A stretch of 61,446 nt of DNA from Bacillota bacterium (GCA_017577405.1 PIUA01000018.1:1-61446), one strand, 5' to 3'; positions 24,533 to 33,530 are shown, numbered from the stretch's first letter. A program made the numbers and translations. Notes: generated by a model from the letters alone, not told the origin.

Positions 24533-26932
24533 GTGCTTCGCCACAAGGACCGGATCGCGCGCATGACCCTGGAGGAGAAGATCCAGCTCTGTTCGGGGGC
24601 CAGCACCTGGACGACCAAGGCCATGCCCCAGCACGGCATCCCGTCCCTCTTCCTGGCCGACGGGCCCCACGGCCTGCGGAAGCAGGTCTCCGAGCAGGGC
24701 GATCACCTGGGGATCCACGCGAGCCAGCCGGCCACCTGCTTCCCCACGGCCAGCGCCGTGGCGTCCACCTGGGATCTGGACCTGGTCCGGGAGATGGGGG
24801 AGGCCCTGGGCAAGGAAGCGGTCCAGCAGGGCATCAACGTCCTCCTGGGGCCGGGGGTGAACATGAAGCGGAACCCGCTCTGCGGCCGGAACTTCGAGTA
24901 CTTCAGCGAGGACCCCTACCTGGCCGGCAAAATGGCCGCCGCCTGGATCCAGGGCGTCCAGAGCCAAGGGGTTGGGGTCTCCCTCAAGCACTTCGCGCTG
25001 AACAACCAGGAGCTTCACCGGATGAGCACCGACGTGCTGGTCGATGAGCGGGCCCTGCGGGAGTACTACCTGCCCGCCTTCGAGATCGCCGTCCAAGAGG
25101 CCCAACCCACCACCATCATGTGCGCCTACAACAAGGTGGAGGGGACCTACTGCAGCGATCACCGGCGGCTCCTCACCGAGATTCTCCGGGAGGAGTGGGG
25201 CTTCGACGGTGTGGTCGTCACCGACTGGGGGGCGATGAACGACCGGGTGGCCGCCTTCCGGGCCGGTTGTGATCTGGAGATGCCTGGCAGCAAAGGCCGC
25301 TTCGATGAGCAGGTCCGGCAGGCGGTCCAGCGAGGCGAGCTGGATGAGGCGGCCATCGACGCCTGCGTGGACCGGATCTTGACCCTGATCGAGCGGACCA
25401 CCGGCGCCGATCCAGCGGCCCTGCCTCCAGATCTGTACGAGCGGCACCACCAGCTGGCCCGAAAGGTGGCGGCGGCCGGGGCCGTCTTGCTGAAGAACGA
25501 CGGACCCCTCCTCCCCCTGGCGCCCGACGCCTCGGTGGCCGTCATCGGCGAGCTGGCCCGGACCCCCCGGTACCAGGGGGCGGGCTCCTCCCAGGTGGTC
25601 CCCACCCGCCTGGAGAGCCTCCTGGATGGCGTGCGCCAGTACGTTCCCGCCGTTCCCTTCGCGCCCGGGTACACCCTGAAGGATGAGCCGAATGAGGCCC
25701 TGGTGGAGGAGGCGGTGCGTCTCGCCCGGCGGGTGGAGACGGTGATCCTCTGCATCGGCCTCACCCCCGCCTACGAAGGTGAAGGCTTCGACCGGCCCCA
25801 CATGCGGCTGCCCGTCAACCAGGTCGCCCTGGTGGAAGCCCTGGCTCGGGTCACCCAGCGGATGGTGGTGGTGCTGGTGGGCGGGGCGGCGGTGGAGATG
25901 CCCTGGGCGGACCAGGTCCAGGCCATCCTCCACATGCAGCTGGCCGGCCAGGCAGGGGGCCTGGCCGCGGCCGATCTGCTCTTCGGCAAGGAGAACCCCA
26001 GCGGCAAGCTGGCCGAGACCTACCCCTGCCGCTACGAGGATGGGGTCAACAGCAGCTACTACCTGAAGGTGCCCAAGCAGGCGCCGTACCTGGAGAGCTT
26101 CTACTGCGGGTACCGCTACTTCCAGACGGCCGGGGTCCCCGTCCGGTACCCCTTCGGCTTCGGCCTCTCTTACACCCGGTTCGAGTACGGCACCCTTCAG
26201 ATCCGCCAGAGGGGCGAGTATGAGGTGGAGGTGACCGCTTCCATCACCAACGTGGGCGACTACGACGGGGCCGAGGTGGTCCAGCTCTACGTGGCGCCCA
26301 AGACCGGCGGTGCCTACCGCCCGGTCCGGGAACTGAAGGGGTTCGCCAAGATCCACCTGAAGCGGGGCGAGACGGGCCAGGTCACCTTCCACCTCAACAA
26401 GCGGAGCTTCGCCATCTACGATCCGGCCCGGGGAGAGTGGGTGGTGGAGGAGGGGCAGTACGACATCGAGCTGGGCGCAAGCTCGGCCGACATCCGCCTA
26501 AGCGAGCCCCTGCACCTGAAGGGCGTGCCGCCCGTCCGGACCCCCTGCAGCGACTGGTACTACACCCTGGAGGGCATCCCCACCAAGGAAGACTTCATCA
26601 CCATCCACCCCGACTACCCCGACTACGTCCCGCCCACCAGGGGACGCTACGACATGAACAACTCGGTGGCCGAGATGGGGGAGAGCAGCCTGCTCCTCCG
26701 GCTGGTCGCCTGGGTGGTGAAGCGGGAGGCGGTCAAGCACCTGGGGGCCCAGGCCGATCCCGACGACCCCGTCCACAAGATGGCGATGGCGTCCGCAGCG
26801 ACCACGCCCCTGCGAGCCTTGGGCCTCTATGACCCCGACAGCCTGCCCCTGCCGGTCGCCGAGGCTTTGCTGGATTGGGCCAACGGCCACCGGCTGCGGG
26901 CCCTCCGGCGGCTCCTCCGCCGAAGGGCGTGA
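24533..26932 (+). CDS. Glycoside hydrolase family 3 beta-glucosidase
   Basis: The 799-residue protein has the GH3 order: an (alpha/beta)8 domain with LFLADGPHGLRKQ and SLKHFALNNQE (acid/substrate loop), the nucleophile Asp231 in VVVTDWGAMND, an alpha/beta sandwich with AGAVLLKNDGPLLPL, the FGFGLSYTRFEYG signature, and a fibronectin-III-like domain (ITNVGDYDGAEVVQLYV). A C-terminal extension of about 120 residues is found in some clostridial members. There is no signal peptide, so it acts on imported oligosaccharides in the cytoplasm. The GTG at 24533 follows GGAGGGG; it removes an upstream Pro-rich stretch. Confidence 0.9.
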   Translation: MLRHKDRIARMTLEEKIQLCSGASTWTTKAMPQHGIPSLFLADGPHGLRKQVSEQGDHLGIHASQPATCFPTASAVASTWDLDLVREMGEALGKEAVQQGINVLLGPGVNMKRNPLCGRNFEYFSEDPYLAGKMAAAWIQGVQSQGVGVSLKHFALNNQELHRMSTDVLVDERALREYYLPAFEIAVQEAQPTTIMCAYNKVEGTYCSDHRRLLTEILREEWGFDGVVVTDWGAMNDRVAAFRAGCDLEMPGSKGRFDEQVRQAVQRGELDEAAIDACVDRILTLIERTTGADPAALPPDLYERHHQLARKVAAAGAVLLKNDGPLLPLAPDASVAVIGELARTPRYQGAGSSQVVPTRLESLLDGVRQYVPAVPFAPGYTLKDEPNEALVEEAVRLARRVETVILCIGLTPAYEGEGFDRPHMRLPVNQVALVEALARVTQRMVVVLVGGAAVEMPWADQVQAILHMQLAGQAGGLAAADLLFGKENPSGKLAETYPCRYEDGVNSSYYLKVPKQAPYLESFYCGYRYFQTAGVPVRYPFGFGLSYTRFEYGTLQIRQRGEYEVEVTASITNVGDYDGAEVVQLYVAPKTGGAYRPVRELKGFAKIHLKRGETGQVTFHLNKRSFAIYDPARGEWVVEEGQYDIELGASSADIRLSEPLHLKGVPPVRTPCSDWYYTLEGIPTKEDFITIHPDYPDYVPPTRGRYDMNNSVAEMGESSLLLRLVAWVVKREAVKHLGAQADPDDPVHKMAMASAATTPLRALGLYDPDSLPLPVAEALLDWANGHRLRALRRLLRRRA

Positions 26933-26983
26933 AGGACCAGTGAGCGTGAAGGGCTCGCCGATCCGAGCTCCGAAGGAAGAGAA

Positions 26984-27118
26984 GGGCTGGAGCTCAGGTT
27001 GCCGGCCGGGCATGTGGTCTGCCTCTACCCGTCCGACGCCCATGGCCTGGGCTTCACCCCCGGCCACCGGGATGGGCGGGAGCGTGTGCAGAAGATCGTC
27101 GTCAAGGTTGCCCTTTAA
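26984..27118 (+). pseudogene. C-terminal remnant of a YhcH/YjgK/YiaL (DUF386) family gene
   Basis: A 44-codon frame reads LELRLPAGHVVCLYPSDAHG and, after a short gap, QKIVVKVAL and TAA at 27116. This is the C-terminal strand pattern of DUF386 sugar-acid-linked proteins (phase-shifted FFPxDxH followed by KKVVVKV). Nothing of the preceding 100 or so residues remains; upstream is the GH3 stop codon at 26930. It probably marks a deletion end point. From 27119 to 27416 I see no gene and no clear promoter. Confidence 0.6.
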
Positions 27119-27416
27119 CCGGCTCGGGGGCCACCGGCCGGCGCCCGCCGGGCGTGCCCGCTGGGACTGGTCCCGCCTGGCTGCAACGCTGACAGGCCGG
27201 TGGCTCCCGACGCCGGAGTCCCTGCCAGCTCATCTCTCCTGAAACTTTCTCCCTTCTCCCGGTGTAGGACCAAGTGAGAGGCCCTTGGATCCTGGTGGCC
27301 GGTTCCGGGCTCGTGGGGCGGAGGCTCGCCCCCTGCGGGCCGATTGCCAAAGTCGTGCGATCCGGACCCGGGGGTTCGAGGTCTCCGGCAAAGGGCCGTG
27401 ATCGGAGGAGCAGGTC

Positions 27417-28025
27417 GTGTACACGGACGACGACATCATCCGCCTGTGCCAGCAGGGGCGGCAGGAGGGCTTCGCCCTCCTCCTCGACCGGTACCAGGCA
27501 CGGGTCTACCGGCGGGCCTACACCTTCCTGCGCCACCGAGAGGACGCACTGGACGCCACCCAAGAGGTCTTCCTGCGGGTGCTGCAGGCGGTCCGCCACT
27601 TCCAGCGGGGTCGGGCCATCTGGCCGTGGCTCCGCCAGGTGACGACCAACACCTGCCTCAACCGCCTCCGGGCGGCGGAGCGTCGTCCCCCGACGGTCTC
27701 CCTGGATGGGGAGTGGGAGCGCCTGCAAGACGTGGCCGCCGAGGGTGATCCGGAGCAGCAGGCCCTGATGGCCTGGGACCGGGCCCGGCTGGAGCGGGCC
27801 TTGGAGGCCCTTCCCCCAGATCACCGCATGGCCATCGTCCTCCGGCACCAGGAAGGCCTCACCTACAACGAGATCGCCCAGGCGATGCAGCTCCCCCTGG
27901 GCACGGTGAAGACCTACCTGTTCCGGGGCCGCCGGGCTCTGAGGGCGGCGCTGGAGGCGCCAGCGCCCATGCCCCGCGAGGGGCTCGCAGTGCCGCCGGC
28001 GGGGGTGGAGGGGGAAGCGGGATGA
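27417..28025 (+). CDS. ECF-type RNA polymerase sigma factor
   Basis: The 202-residue protein has sigma region 2 (FALLLDRYQARVYRRAYTFL, then DALDATQEVFLRVLQAVRHF) and region 4 (ALEALPPDHRMAIVLRHQEG, YNEIAQAMQLPLGTVKTYLF) with nothing between, as in ECF sigma factors. The C-terminal 30 residues are a Pro/Gly-rich tail. It overlaps its anti-sigma gene by four bases (ATGA), the usual arrangement. The GTG at 27417 follows GGAGGAGCAGGTC. The signal it answers is unknown. Confidence 0.9.
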   Translation: MYTDDDIIRLCQQGRQEGFALLLDRYQARVYRRAYTFLRHREDALDATQEVFLRVLQAVRHFQRGRAIWPWLRQVTTNTCLNRLRAAERRPPTVSLDGEWERLQDVAAEGDPEQQALMAWDRARLERALEALPPDHRMAIVLRHQEGLTYNEIAQAMQLPLGTVKTYLFRGRRALRAALEAPAPMPREGLAVPPAGVEGEAG

Positions 28026-28432
28026 GCTGCGTGGATGATGGACTCCTGCAGATGTACGTGGAAGGCGTGCTCGACGCCGCCGAGGAGGAGCTCCTCCGCG
28101 CCCACCTGGCCCGCTGCTTGGGGTGCCGCGGCCGGGTGGCCCGCTACAAGGCGCTCATGTGGGATCTGGAGCACCTGCCCGAGCCAGAGCTGCCCCCAGA
28201 GCTGGATCAGCTCCACGAGGCCCTGCTCCGGGCCTGGGAGGAGGAGCAGCGGGGGGCGCGCCAAGCTCGTCGCCCAGCCCGCTCCCTGATCCCGGCCTGG
28301 GCGGGGTACAGCATCGGGTGGGCCCGGTATGCCGCGCCCCTGGACCTGGTAGGAGACCTTCTCTCCCGGGCGGGCAGGCGAGTTTTGGCCTCCCCCCTGG
28401 CCATCGCCCGGCGGGTACGGGGGAGGAGGTGA
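28022..28432 (+). CDS. Zinc-finger anti-sigma factor
   Basis: The 136-residue protein has the zf-HC2 motif of anti-sigma factors in RAHLARCLGCRGRVARYK (His-x3-Cys-x2-Cys, about residues 29-38). Such domains bind and hold the sigma factor encoded just upstream. No membrane helix is evident after the charged middle (EEEQRGARQARR), although a weakly hydrophobic stretch follows, so it may be soluble. It is coupled to the sigma gene by ATGA. Confidence 0.75.
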   Translation: MSCVDDGLLQMYVEGVLDAAEEELLRAHLARCLGCRGRVARYKALMWDLEHLPEPELPPELDQLHEALLRAWEEEQRGARQARRPARSLIPAWAGYSIGWARYAAPLDLVGDLLSRAGRRVLASPLAIARRVRGRR

Positions 28433-28466
28433 GGCCGGTGGGGTAGCGGGAGCCCTCCTCACCGGG

Positions 28467-29123
28467 GTGGTCTGGGTGCTGGCCGGGCTTCTCGCCCTCC
28501 TCTTGGTGCTGCTCTGCATCCCCTGGCGGGCCGCTGGCCGCGTGCAGAATCTGGCCCTCAACGAGTCGGGAGGTGCCCATTGGGAGGCCACGAGCTGGCG
28601 TGTGGAGGCCGACTGGGCCTTCGGGCTGGTCGCCTTCGTCAGCGTGAAGGAGCCGGGGCGTCCCGCCCAGACCTCCCTCCGGCTGGCCGGCTTCACCAAG
28701 GCCTTGTCGGCGGGCGGCGCGCGGCGGGGGGGCCGGCCCCGGCCCCCGCGGCCCAAACCCTCGCGGCGACGGCGCCGGGGCCTGACGCTCCCGGAGTTCC
28801 TGGCGCTGCTGCCGGAGCTCCGGCCGGTGATGGCACGACTCTGGCGCTCCCTGGGGCTTGAGGCCCAAGGGAAGCTCACCTACGGGCTGGAGGATCCGTA
28901 CCTGACCGGTGTGTGCGAAGGTCTGCGGGCCATGCTGCCGTGGCCCCGGGATCTGCGCCTGACGCCGGACTTCGGGGAGGCCAAGCTGGAGGGGTGGGCC
29001 CGAGTGCGGATGCGGGTGGTGCCCATCCGGCCGGCGGCGGTGCTGGTGGCCGTCCTTCTCCGCCGGGAGATCCGGCGGGTCTGGTGGCCCCGGCTCAAAG
29101 CCCGGCTGGCCGGGACGGCGTGA
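28467..29123 (+). CDS. DUF2953 protein, YtfI-like
   Basis: The 218-residue protein has an N-terminal membrane helix (VWVLAGLLALLLVLLCIPW), an Arg/Pro-rich stretch at about 83-108 and a C-terminal half (GKLTYGLEDPYLTGVCEGL, FGEAKLEGWARVRMRVVPIR) with the family's beta pattern. In Bacillus, ytfI (DUF2953) stands directly before ytfJ, exactly as here. The role is unknown but linked to sporulation by context. GTG 28467 is a plausible start; the region just upstream is GC-rich with no clear ribosome site. Confidence 0.65.
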   Translation: MVWVLAGLLALLLVLLCIPWRAAGRVQNLALNESGGAHWEATSWRVEADWAFGLVAFVSVKEPGRPAQTSLRLAGFTKALSAGGARRGGRPRPPRPKPSRRRRRGLTLPEFLALLPELRPVMARLWRSLGLEAQGKLTYGLEDPYLTGVCEGLRAMLPWPRDLRLTPDFGEAKLEGWARVRMRVVPIRPAAVLVAVLLRREIRRVWWPRLKARLAGTA

Positions 29124-29204
29124 GGCGAGGGCAGGGTATCGGAAGCGGTGGCAGGCTCAAGAGGCCTCAGGCGGGCAAGGCAGGCGAGGATAGGAGGTTG
29201 GTCG

Positions 29205-29555
29205 ATGAACGTTGAGGCGATCATTGACAAGGTCATGCAGAGCATGAGCACCAAGACCGTGATCGGCGAGCCCATGCAAATCGGCTCCCTCACCCTCATC
29301 CCCATCATCAACGTCAGCTTCGGGTTCGGGGGTGGAGGCGGCGGCGACACCGAGGGCGGCACCGGCACGGGCGGCGGTGGCGGCGCCCGCATGAAGGTGG
29401 CCGGGGTCTTGGTCATCCAGGGGGACGACGTCCGCTTTGTCCAGACGGGTGCCGGAGGCGCCCTGGACAAGCTGGTGGACGCCATCCCCGACCTCCTCGA
29501 GAAGTGCCAGGTGAAGGCCGGAGGACGGCCTGGGCCCGCGGTGACGCCGGCCTGA
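29205..29555 (+). CDS. ytfJ: GerW/YtfJ-family sporulation protein
   Basis: The 116-residue protein matches YtfJ: VEAIIDKVMQSMSTKTVIG, then ITLIP-like strand TLIPIINVSFGFGGGGGG, a Gly-rich linker with KVAGVLVIQGDDVRFV, and a C-terminal VDAIPDLLEKCQ helix. YtfJ localises to the forespore and the family is nearly confined to spore formers, so it is good evidence that this organism sporulates. The ATG follows AGGAGGT by six bases. A strong hairpin ends the unit. Confidence 0.9.
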   Translation: MNVEAIIDKVMQSMSTKTVIGEPMQIGSLTLIPIINVSFGFGGGGGGDTEGGTGTGGGGGARMKVAGVLVIQGDDVRFVQTGAGGALDKLVDAIPDLLEKCQVKAGGRPGPAVTPA

Positions 29556-29599
29556 CGGGATGCGCGCATCGGCTTCCAGTTTCCCGGATCGGTCACTCA

Positions 29600-29629
29600 G
29601 CGGGGGTGCGGCGCCTGCCGCACCCCCGC
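29600..29629. terminator. Bidirectional hairpin terminator between convergent genes
   Basis: Perfect 13-pair stem GCGGGGGTGCGGC / GCCGCACCCCCGC around GCCT, placed between the ytfJ stop (29555) and the stop of the minus-strand gene (29661). Confidence 0.65.
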
Positions 29630-29660
29630 GAAGCTTCCTCGACTCGCCGGGGGCGCCGGC

Positions 29661-30380
29661 CTACCTCCTCGAGAGCGCCCGCCCCACCACCGAGCCAAGG
29701 GCGACCACCCCGGCCACGCCGATCCACGCCCAGGTGGGCAAGCCCGGGACTTCGTGGAAGCGGCGTACATCCCGGATCCAGCCGGGCAGGCGGGCGATGT
29801 CCCGCCAGCGGAACCCTTCCCGCTGGCCCAGGCTGATCCAGGCCTTGCCCTCTTCCCCCTGGGCGTCGTAGAGCGCGGCGAGGTAGGTGCCCGCCGCTGG
29901 GAGGCGGAGCTGGGTCTTGGCGACGATGCGGGACCGGGTGCCCGTGACGGGTTCATGGAAGGGCTCAGGAGGCCCGGTGGGGATGACGGTGAGGGCCCCG
30001 CCGGCCGTTCCCTGAGGCGGCGCCACGGCCAGCTCCTCGGGCGGGTCCGGAAGCCCGGGGCCGAAGAGGACCAGCACCGGCGCCGCAAGTTTCCGCCGTG
30101 GTTCCTCCGGCACCGCCAGCCGGACGGCGACCTGCCGGGGCCGGTCGTTCTCCAGGCGGACCCAGGCGTGGGGTGTTTCGGGGGTCAGCTCGATGTAGAT
30201 CACGTGGGAGACAGCCGGGTTGGCGATGGTGATGGTTGAGTCGGGATCGGCGGCCCGGGGCCCCGGAAAGAGGGGCCGGTGGGCCGAGGCCGCGCCAGAG
30301 AGGGCCAGGGTCAAGGCCAGGACCAGGGCGTGGGCCAGAAGCGAGGCGCGGCTGAGCTTCCATGTGGGCCTGAAGGGCAT
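29661..30380 (-). CDS. Exported, C-terminally anchored protein of unknown function
   Basis: The 239-residue protein has a signal peptide (SLLAHALVLALTLALSGAAS, cleavage after ASA), an extracytoplasmic beta-rich domain (ITIANPAVSHVIYIELTPET, HAWVRLENDRPRQVAVRLAV) and a C-terminal membrane helix (WAWIGVAGVVALGSVVG) followed by Arg. The beta pattern resembles exported DUF4198-like or other immunoglobulin-like proteins, but no family can be named. It is transcribed away from the transport operon next to it and stands alone. Confidence 0.55.
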   Translation of the reverse strand: MPFRPTWKLSRASLLAHALVLALTLALSGAASAHRPLFPGPRAADPDSTITIANPAVSHVIYIELTPETPHAWVRLENDRPRQVAVRLAVPEEPRRKLAAPVLVLFGPGLPDPPEELAVAPPQGTAGGALTVIPTGPPEPFHEPVTGTRSRIVAKTQLRLPAAGTYLAALYDAQGEEGKAWISLGQREGFRWRDIARLPGWIRDVRRFHEVPGLPTWAWIGVAGVVALGSVVGRALSRR

Positions 30381-30458
30381 TCCAGAGCCTCCCGGGGTGG
30401 TATGCCTCAGGAGGATCGATTCGATACCGGGTGACAGGAGGAGTGGGAGCCCGTTTGG

Positions 30459-30485
30459 CGCCCCGGAGCTGGGTGCTCCGGGGCG
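30459..30485 (-). terminator. Hairpin after the betaine-type transport operon
   Basis: CGCCCCGGAGC (30459-30469) pairs with GCTCCGGGGCG (30475-30485) around five bases, 58 bases beyond the permease stop codon on the minus strand. No T-run. Confidence 0.5.
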
Positions 30486-30542
30486 TCAGCTGGCGTGAAG
30501 GCTGGCTCGGACCGGAGGCCAGGCCCAGTCGGTAGCAAGGCC

Positions 30543-31385
30543 TCAGGGCACGCCGGGCGTTTCCCACCGCCGGGCGAAGGCTTGGGTGAGCCGGTCCATG
30601 ACGATGGCCAGGGCGACGATGGCCAGACCCGCCTCGAAACCCCGGCCCACGTCGATCCGGTTGATGGCGAGAAGCACCTCCTCGCCCACGCCCCGGGCCC
30701 CGATCATGGAGGCGATGACCACCATGGAGAGGGCCATCATGGTCGTCTGGTTGACGCCCGCCAGGATCGATGGCATGGCCAGGGGGAGGCGCACCTCCTT
30801 CAGAAGCTGCCACCGGGTGGCGCCGTAGGCGAGGGCTGCCTCCTGCACCTCCGGCGAGACCTGGCGGATGCCCAAGTTGGTCAGCCTGATGACGGGCGGC
30901 GTGGAGTAGATCAGGGTGGCCAGCACCGCCGGCACCTTCCCCAGGCCGAAGAGCATCATGGCCGGGATCAGGTAGACGAAGCTGGGCATGGTCTGCATGG
31001 CATCCAGGACAGGCTGGAGGGCTGCATTGGCCCAGCGGGATTCGGCCATGAGCACCCCCACGGGGATGCCGAGCAGGAGGGCCAAGACCACCGAGGCGAT
31101 GACCACCGCCAGGGTCTCCACCGCCAGGGGCCAGAGGCCCAAGGCGACCACCATCACCAGCAGGGACCCCAGGATAAGGGAGAGGCCGGGCCGCCGGGTG
31201 AGCGAGTAGGCAGCGAGTATGGTGATGGCCACCGCTGCCCACCAGGGGAGCCACTCGAGCCCCGCCTGGATGCGCAGGAGCAGGGCGAGGATCCCGGCCG
31301 AGATCCCGTCGAAGAGCGCCCCGTAGCTCAGGAGCAGCCAATCAACGAAGGCATCGATCCAGCCGGCCACATGGAACTCAGGCAT
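30543..31385 (-). CDS. Glycine betaine/proline-type ABC transporter permease
   Basis: The 280-residue protein has about seven hydrophobic helices and the OpuAB/ProW core: LQPVLDAMQTMPSFVYLIPA, the EAA-loop region VQEAALAYGATRWQLLKEVR, and IGARGVGEEVL. It forms the channel of an osmolyte importer. It starts at the base where the ATPase gene stops, so the three genes are coupled. It carries no fused binding domain. Exact substrate (betaine, proline betaine, carnitine) cannot be read from sequence. Confidence 0.85.
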   Translation of the reverse strand: MPEFHVAGWIDAFVDWLLLSYGALFDGISAGILALLLRIQAGLEWLPWWAAVAITILAAYSLTRRPGLSLILGSLLVMVVALGLWPLAVETLAVVIASVVLALLLGIPVGVLMAESRWANAALQPVLDAMQTMPSFVYLIPAMMLFGLGKVPAVLATLIYSTPPVIRLTNLGIRQVSPEVQEAALAYGATRWQLLKEVRLPLAMPSILAGVNQTTMMALSMVVIASMIGARGVGEEVLLAINRIDVGRGFEAGLAIVALAIVMDRLTQAFARRWETPGVP

Positions 31386-32233
31386 CAGGAGACCACCTTC
31401 TCCCGCTGGGTCTGCTTCTTCCGGCCGGGCAGGTCCTGGGCGTGGACGAAACGGGCCACGTACTCGTTGGCCGGGTGGGCCAGGATTTCGTCGGGGGTGC
31501 CCACTTGGACGAAGGAGCCGGAGCGCATCACCGCCATCCGGTCGCCCAGGCGGACCGCCTCCCGGAGGTCGTGGGTGACGAAGAGGATGGTCTTCCGCAT
31601 CTCCGCCTGGAGCCGGAGGAGCTCGTTCTGCATGTCCGTTCGGATCAGGGGGTCCAGACCGCTGAAGGGTTCATCCATGAGGAGGATGTCGGCGTCGGTA
31701 GCCAGGGCCCGGGCGATGCCCACCCGCTGCTGCATGCCCCCGCTCAGGGCGCTGGGAAGCTTCTCCTCCCAGCCCTTCAAGCCCACCCGGGCCAGGACCT
31801 CCAGGGCCTTGGCCCGCCGCTCGGCCGGGGGCACCCCCCGGAGCTTTAGGCCGAAGGCGACGTTCTCCAGCACCGTCTTGTGGGGGAGAAGGCCGTAGTG
31901 TTGGAAGATCATGGCCACCTTGGTCCGGCGGAAGTGGGTCAAGCCGGGGCCGTCCAAGGCCGTCACGTCCACCCCGCCCACCTCCACCCGGCCCCAGGTG
32001 GGCTCAATGAGGCGGAGGAGGGAGCGGATGAGGGTCGACTTGCCGCTTCCCGACAGACCCATCACCACGAAGATCTCCCCCGGCGCCACGGTGAAGGAGA
32101 GGTCTCGCACGGCCGCCACCGCGCCCGCCTTCAGGGCCTCAGGGAAGGTTTCGGGACGGTCGCACGTGCGGAGGATCCGTTCCGGGCCGAAGAGCTTCCA
32201 GAGATGGCTCACCCGTATGGCTGGCGTCGTCAT
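31385..32233 (-). CDS. Glycine betaine/proline-type ABC transporter ATPase (ProV/OpuAA-like, no CBS domains)
   Basis: The 282-residue ATPase has Walker A GLSGSGKST, the Q-loop IFQHYGLLPHKT, signature LSGGMQQRVGIARAL, Walker B ILLMDEPFSGLD and the switch His in FVTHD. The N-terminal ILRTCDRPETFPEALKAG insertion is typical of ProV/OpuAA. ProV and OpuAA have about 100 further residues with CBS domains that sense ionic strength; this protein ends before them. Osmotic gating may therefore be left to the RNA switch upstream. It overlaps the binding-protein gene by four bases. Confidence 0.88.
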   Translation of the reverse strand: MTTPAIRVSHLWKLFGPERILRTCDRPETFPEALKAGAVAAVRDLSFTVAPGEIFVVMGLSGSGKSTLIRSLLRLIEPTWGRVEVGGVDVTALDGPGLTHFRRTKVAMIFQHYGLLPHKTVLENVAFGLKLRGVPPAERRAKALEVLARVGLKGWEEKLPSALSGGMQQRVGIARALATDADILLMDEPFSGLDPLIRTDMQNELLRLQAEMRKTILFVTHDLREAVRLGDRMAVMRSGSFVQVGTPDEILAHPANEYVARFVHAQDLPGRKKQTQREKVVS

Positions 32234-33234
32234 GCGCCATGCGCCTCCAAAGCCGCCTCAACCCGCCGGGCCGTCTCCTCGTCCACCCAGGCCCGCCAGA
32301 CCTCGGGGTACTCCCGGAGGAACCAGACGGCTGTCGCTTCCATGGAGCCCTGGGTCTCGTTCAGGAAGGCCAGGGCCCGGTTGGTGTGCTCCAGCTCCGT
32401 CTCGTAGCGGGAGAGGAAGGCGTACACCTCCGGGTCCTTCTCAGGCAGGTCGGCGTTGACCAGGATGAGCACCTTGGAGAAGGGGTAGGCGCAACCGTAG
32501 TCCGTCGCCCAGCACTCGTCGGTGTAGGGAGGCTCTTCCAGGAGGGTCATGTCGTACTGGCCGATAACCCACGTGGGCTCCCAGTAGTAGCCGAACCAGG
32601 GCTGGCCCCGCCGGTAGGCGGCGGCGATGGTGGCGTTGAGGGCCGCCTGGGACCCGGGGGAGAAGGCGGTGAAGACCTCGTCCAGGCCGTAAGCCTTCAG
32701 CTTGGCCCGGTTGATGTCGCTGCAGACCCAACCAGGGGGACAGTTGTAGAACCGACCCTTGCTAGGGTTCTCCGGGTCACGGAAGAGCTCCCAGTACTTG
32801 GCCAGGTCGGTGACGGAGCGGACGTCGGGCATCATGGGCTCGATGCCCCGCTCCGGGTCGCCTTCGACCATGTAGGTGGGCACGTACCAACCCTGGGGCG
32901 CATCGGGGAAGTTGGAGCCCAGGTTGAGGACCCGGCCGCTCTCCAGGGCCTGCTCCACCGCCTCCCGGATGTTGTCGATCCAGACCTCCATGTAGGCGTC
33001 GATGTCGCCTCGCACCAGCCCGTGCAAGAGGGGCAAGGTGTCGCCAAAGATGTAGTCGACGGGACGGCCGTAGCCGTGCTCCACGATGAAGCCGGCCACC
33101 CGGTTGTGGAACTGGATGCTTTCCCAACTGGCATCGGCAAAGACAATGGGTTCCTGGCCTGCGGCCAGGGCAGACGCCGGCCAGGCCGCGGCGATGAGGA
33201 GCGCGGCCAAACCAGTGGTCAGAAGCGTGCGCAT
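32230..33234 (-). CDS. Glycine betaine-type periplasmic binding protein
   Basis: The 334-residue protein has a signal peptide (LLTTGLAALLIAAAWPASA, cut after ALA) with no lipobox Cys, then an OpuAC-like domain: VFADASWESIQFHNRVAGFI, GDTLPLLHGLVRGDIDAYME, and the aromatic-rich ligand region WFGYYWEPTWVIGQYDMT. Two Cys pairs (YNCPPGWVC, DECWATDYGC) may form disulfides. Monoderm Firmicutes normally have a lipoprotein here. The gene is first in its operon, about 93 bases after a terminator. Confidence 0.85.
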   Translation of the reverse strand: MRTLLTTGLAALLIAAAWPASALAAGQEPIVFADASWESIQFHNRVAGFIVEHGYGRPVDYIFGDTLPLLHGLVRGDIDAYMEVWIDNIREAVEQALESGRVLNLGSNFPDAPQGWYVPTYMVEGDPERGIEPMMPDVRSVTDLAKYWELFRDPENPSKGRFYNCPPGWVCSDINRAKLKAYGLDEVFTAFSPGSQAALNATIAAAYRRGQPWFGYYWEPTWVIGQYDMTLLEEPPYTDECWATDYGCAYPFSKVLILVNADLPEKDPEVYAFLSRYETELEHTNRALAFLNETQGSMEATAVWFLREYPEVWRAWVDEETARRVEAALEAHGA

Positions 33235-33326
33235 CAGGATCCCCCTCCGTGATCTTGGGGCACGGACAGATCAGCCATCCGCCCCCTCACGGCGCCGTGG
33301 GATCATGCTGGCAGCGTCAGGTCGGG

Positions 33327-33358
33327 AAAAAACAACCCGAGGTGCGGAGGGCCTCGGG
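33327..33358 (-). terminator. Intrinsic terminator, expression platform of the c-di-AMP riboswitch
   Basis: On the minus strand CCCGAGG (33358-33352) pairs with CCTCGGG (33342-33336), followed by TTGTTTTTT (33335-33327). It lies between the riboswitch and the first gene (start 33234), so read-through or stop is decided here. Confidence 0.85.
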
Positions 33359-33404
33359 AGACGGCACGCGGATCGTGTGCCTGGATGGGAAACCCAAGAC
33401 TCTC

Positions 33405-33530
33405 CACTGCTGCCTACGGGGTTAGCTGACGGGCTCGGGTGTGGACTGCCCTACCTCCTTCCGGAGGATTCGCCCCAGAAAGGTGGTTCCCCCGCTTCTC
33501 CCCTTGGGGAGAATTCGGCGCCTGACACGT
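33405..33530 (-). ncRNA. c-di-AMP (ydaO/yuaA) riboswitch
   Basis: Minus-strand sequence contains the family's conserved blocks in order: CGCCGAATTC, GAAGCGGGGGAACCA, TGGGGCGAATCC, GGTAGGGCAGTCC, and CCGAGCCCGTCAGCTAACC followed by CCGTAGGC. It follows a promoter and precedes an intrinsic terminator and the betaine-type operon. c-di-AMP rises at high turgor or potassium, and the known ydaO switches turn genes off when it is bound, which would stop osmolyte import. Confidence 0.95.

Noticed and set aside
24076-25047. A plus-strand frame overlapping the end of nrdB and the start of the GH3 gene
   Set aside because: Out of phase with both genes, rich in Arg/Gly/Pro, no ribosome site.
23927-26392. 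An 821-codon minus-strand frame over nrdB and the GH3 gene
   Set aside because: It spans two unrelated, fully supported genes on the other strand and has no recognisable domain.
31385-32233. A frameshift removing CBS domains from the ProV-like ATPase
   Set aside because: The permease gene begins exactly at the ATPase stop and no CBS-like residues occur in other frames, so the short form appears natural.
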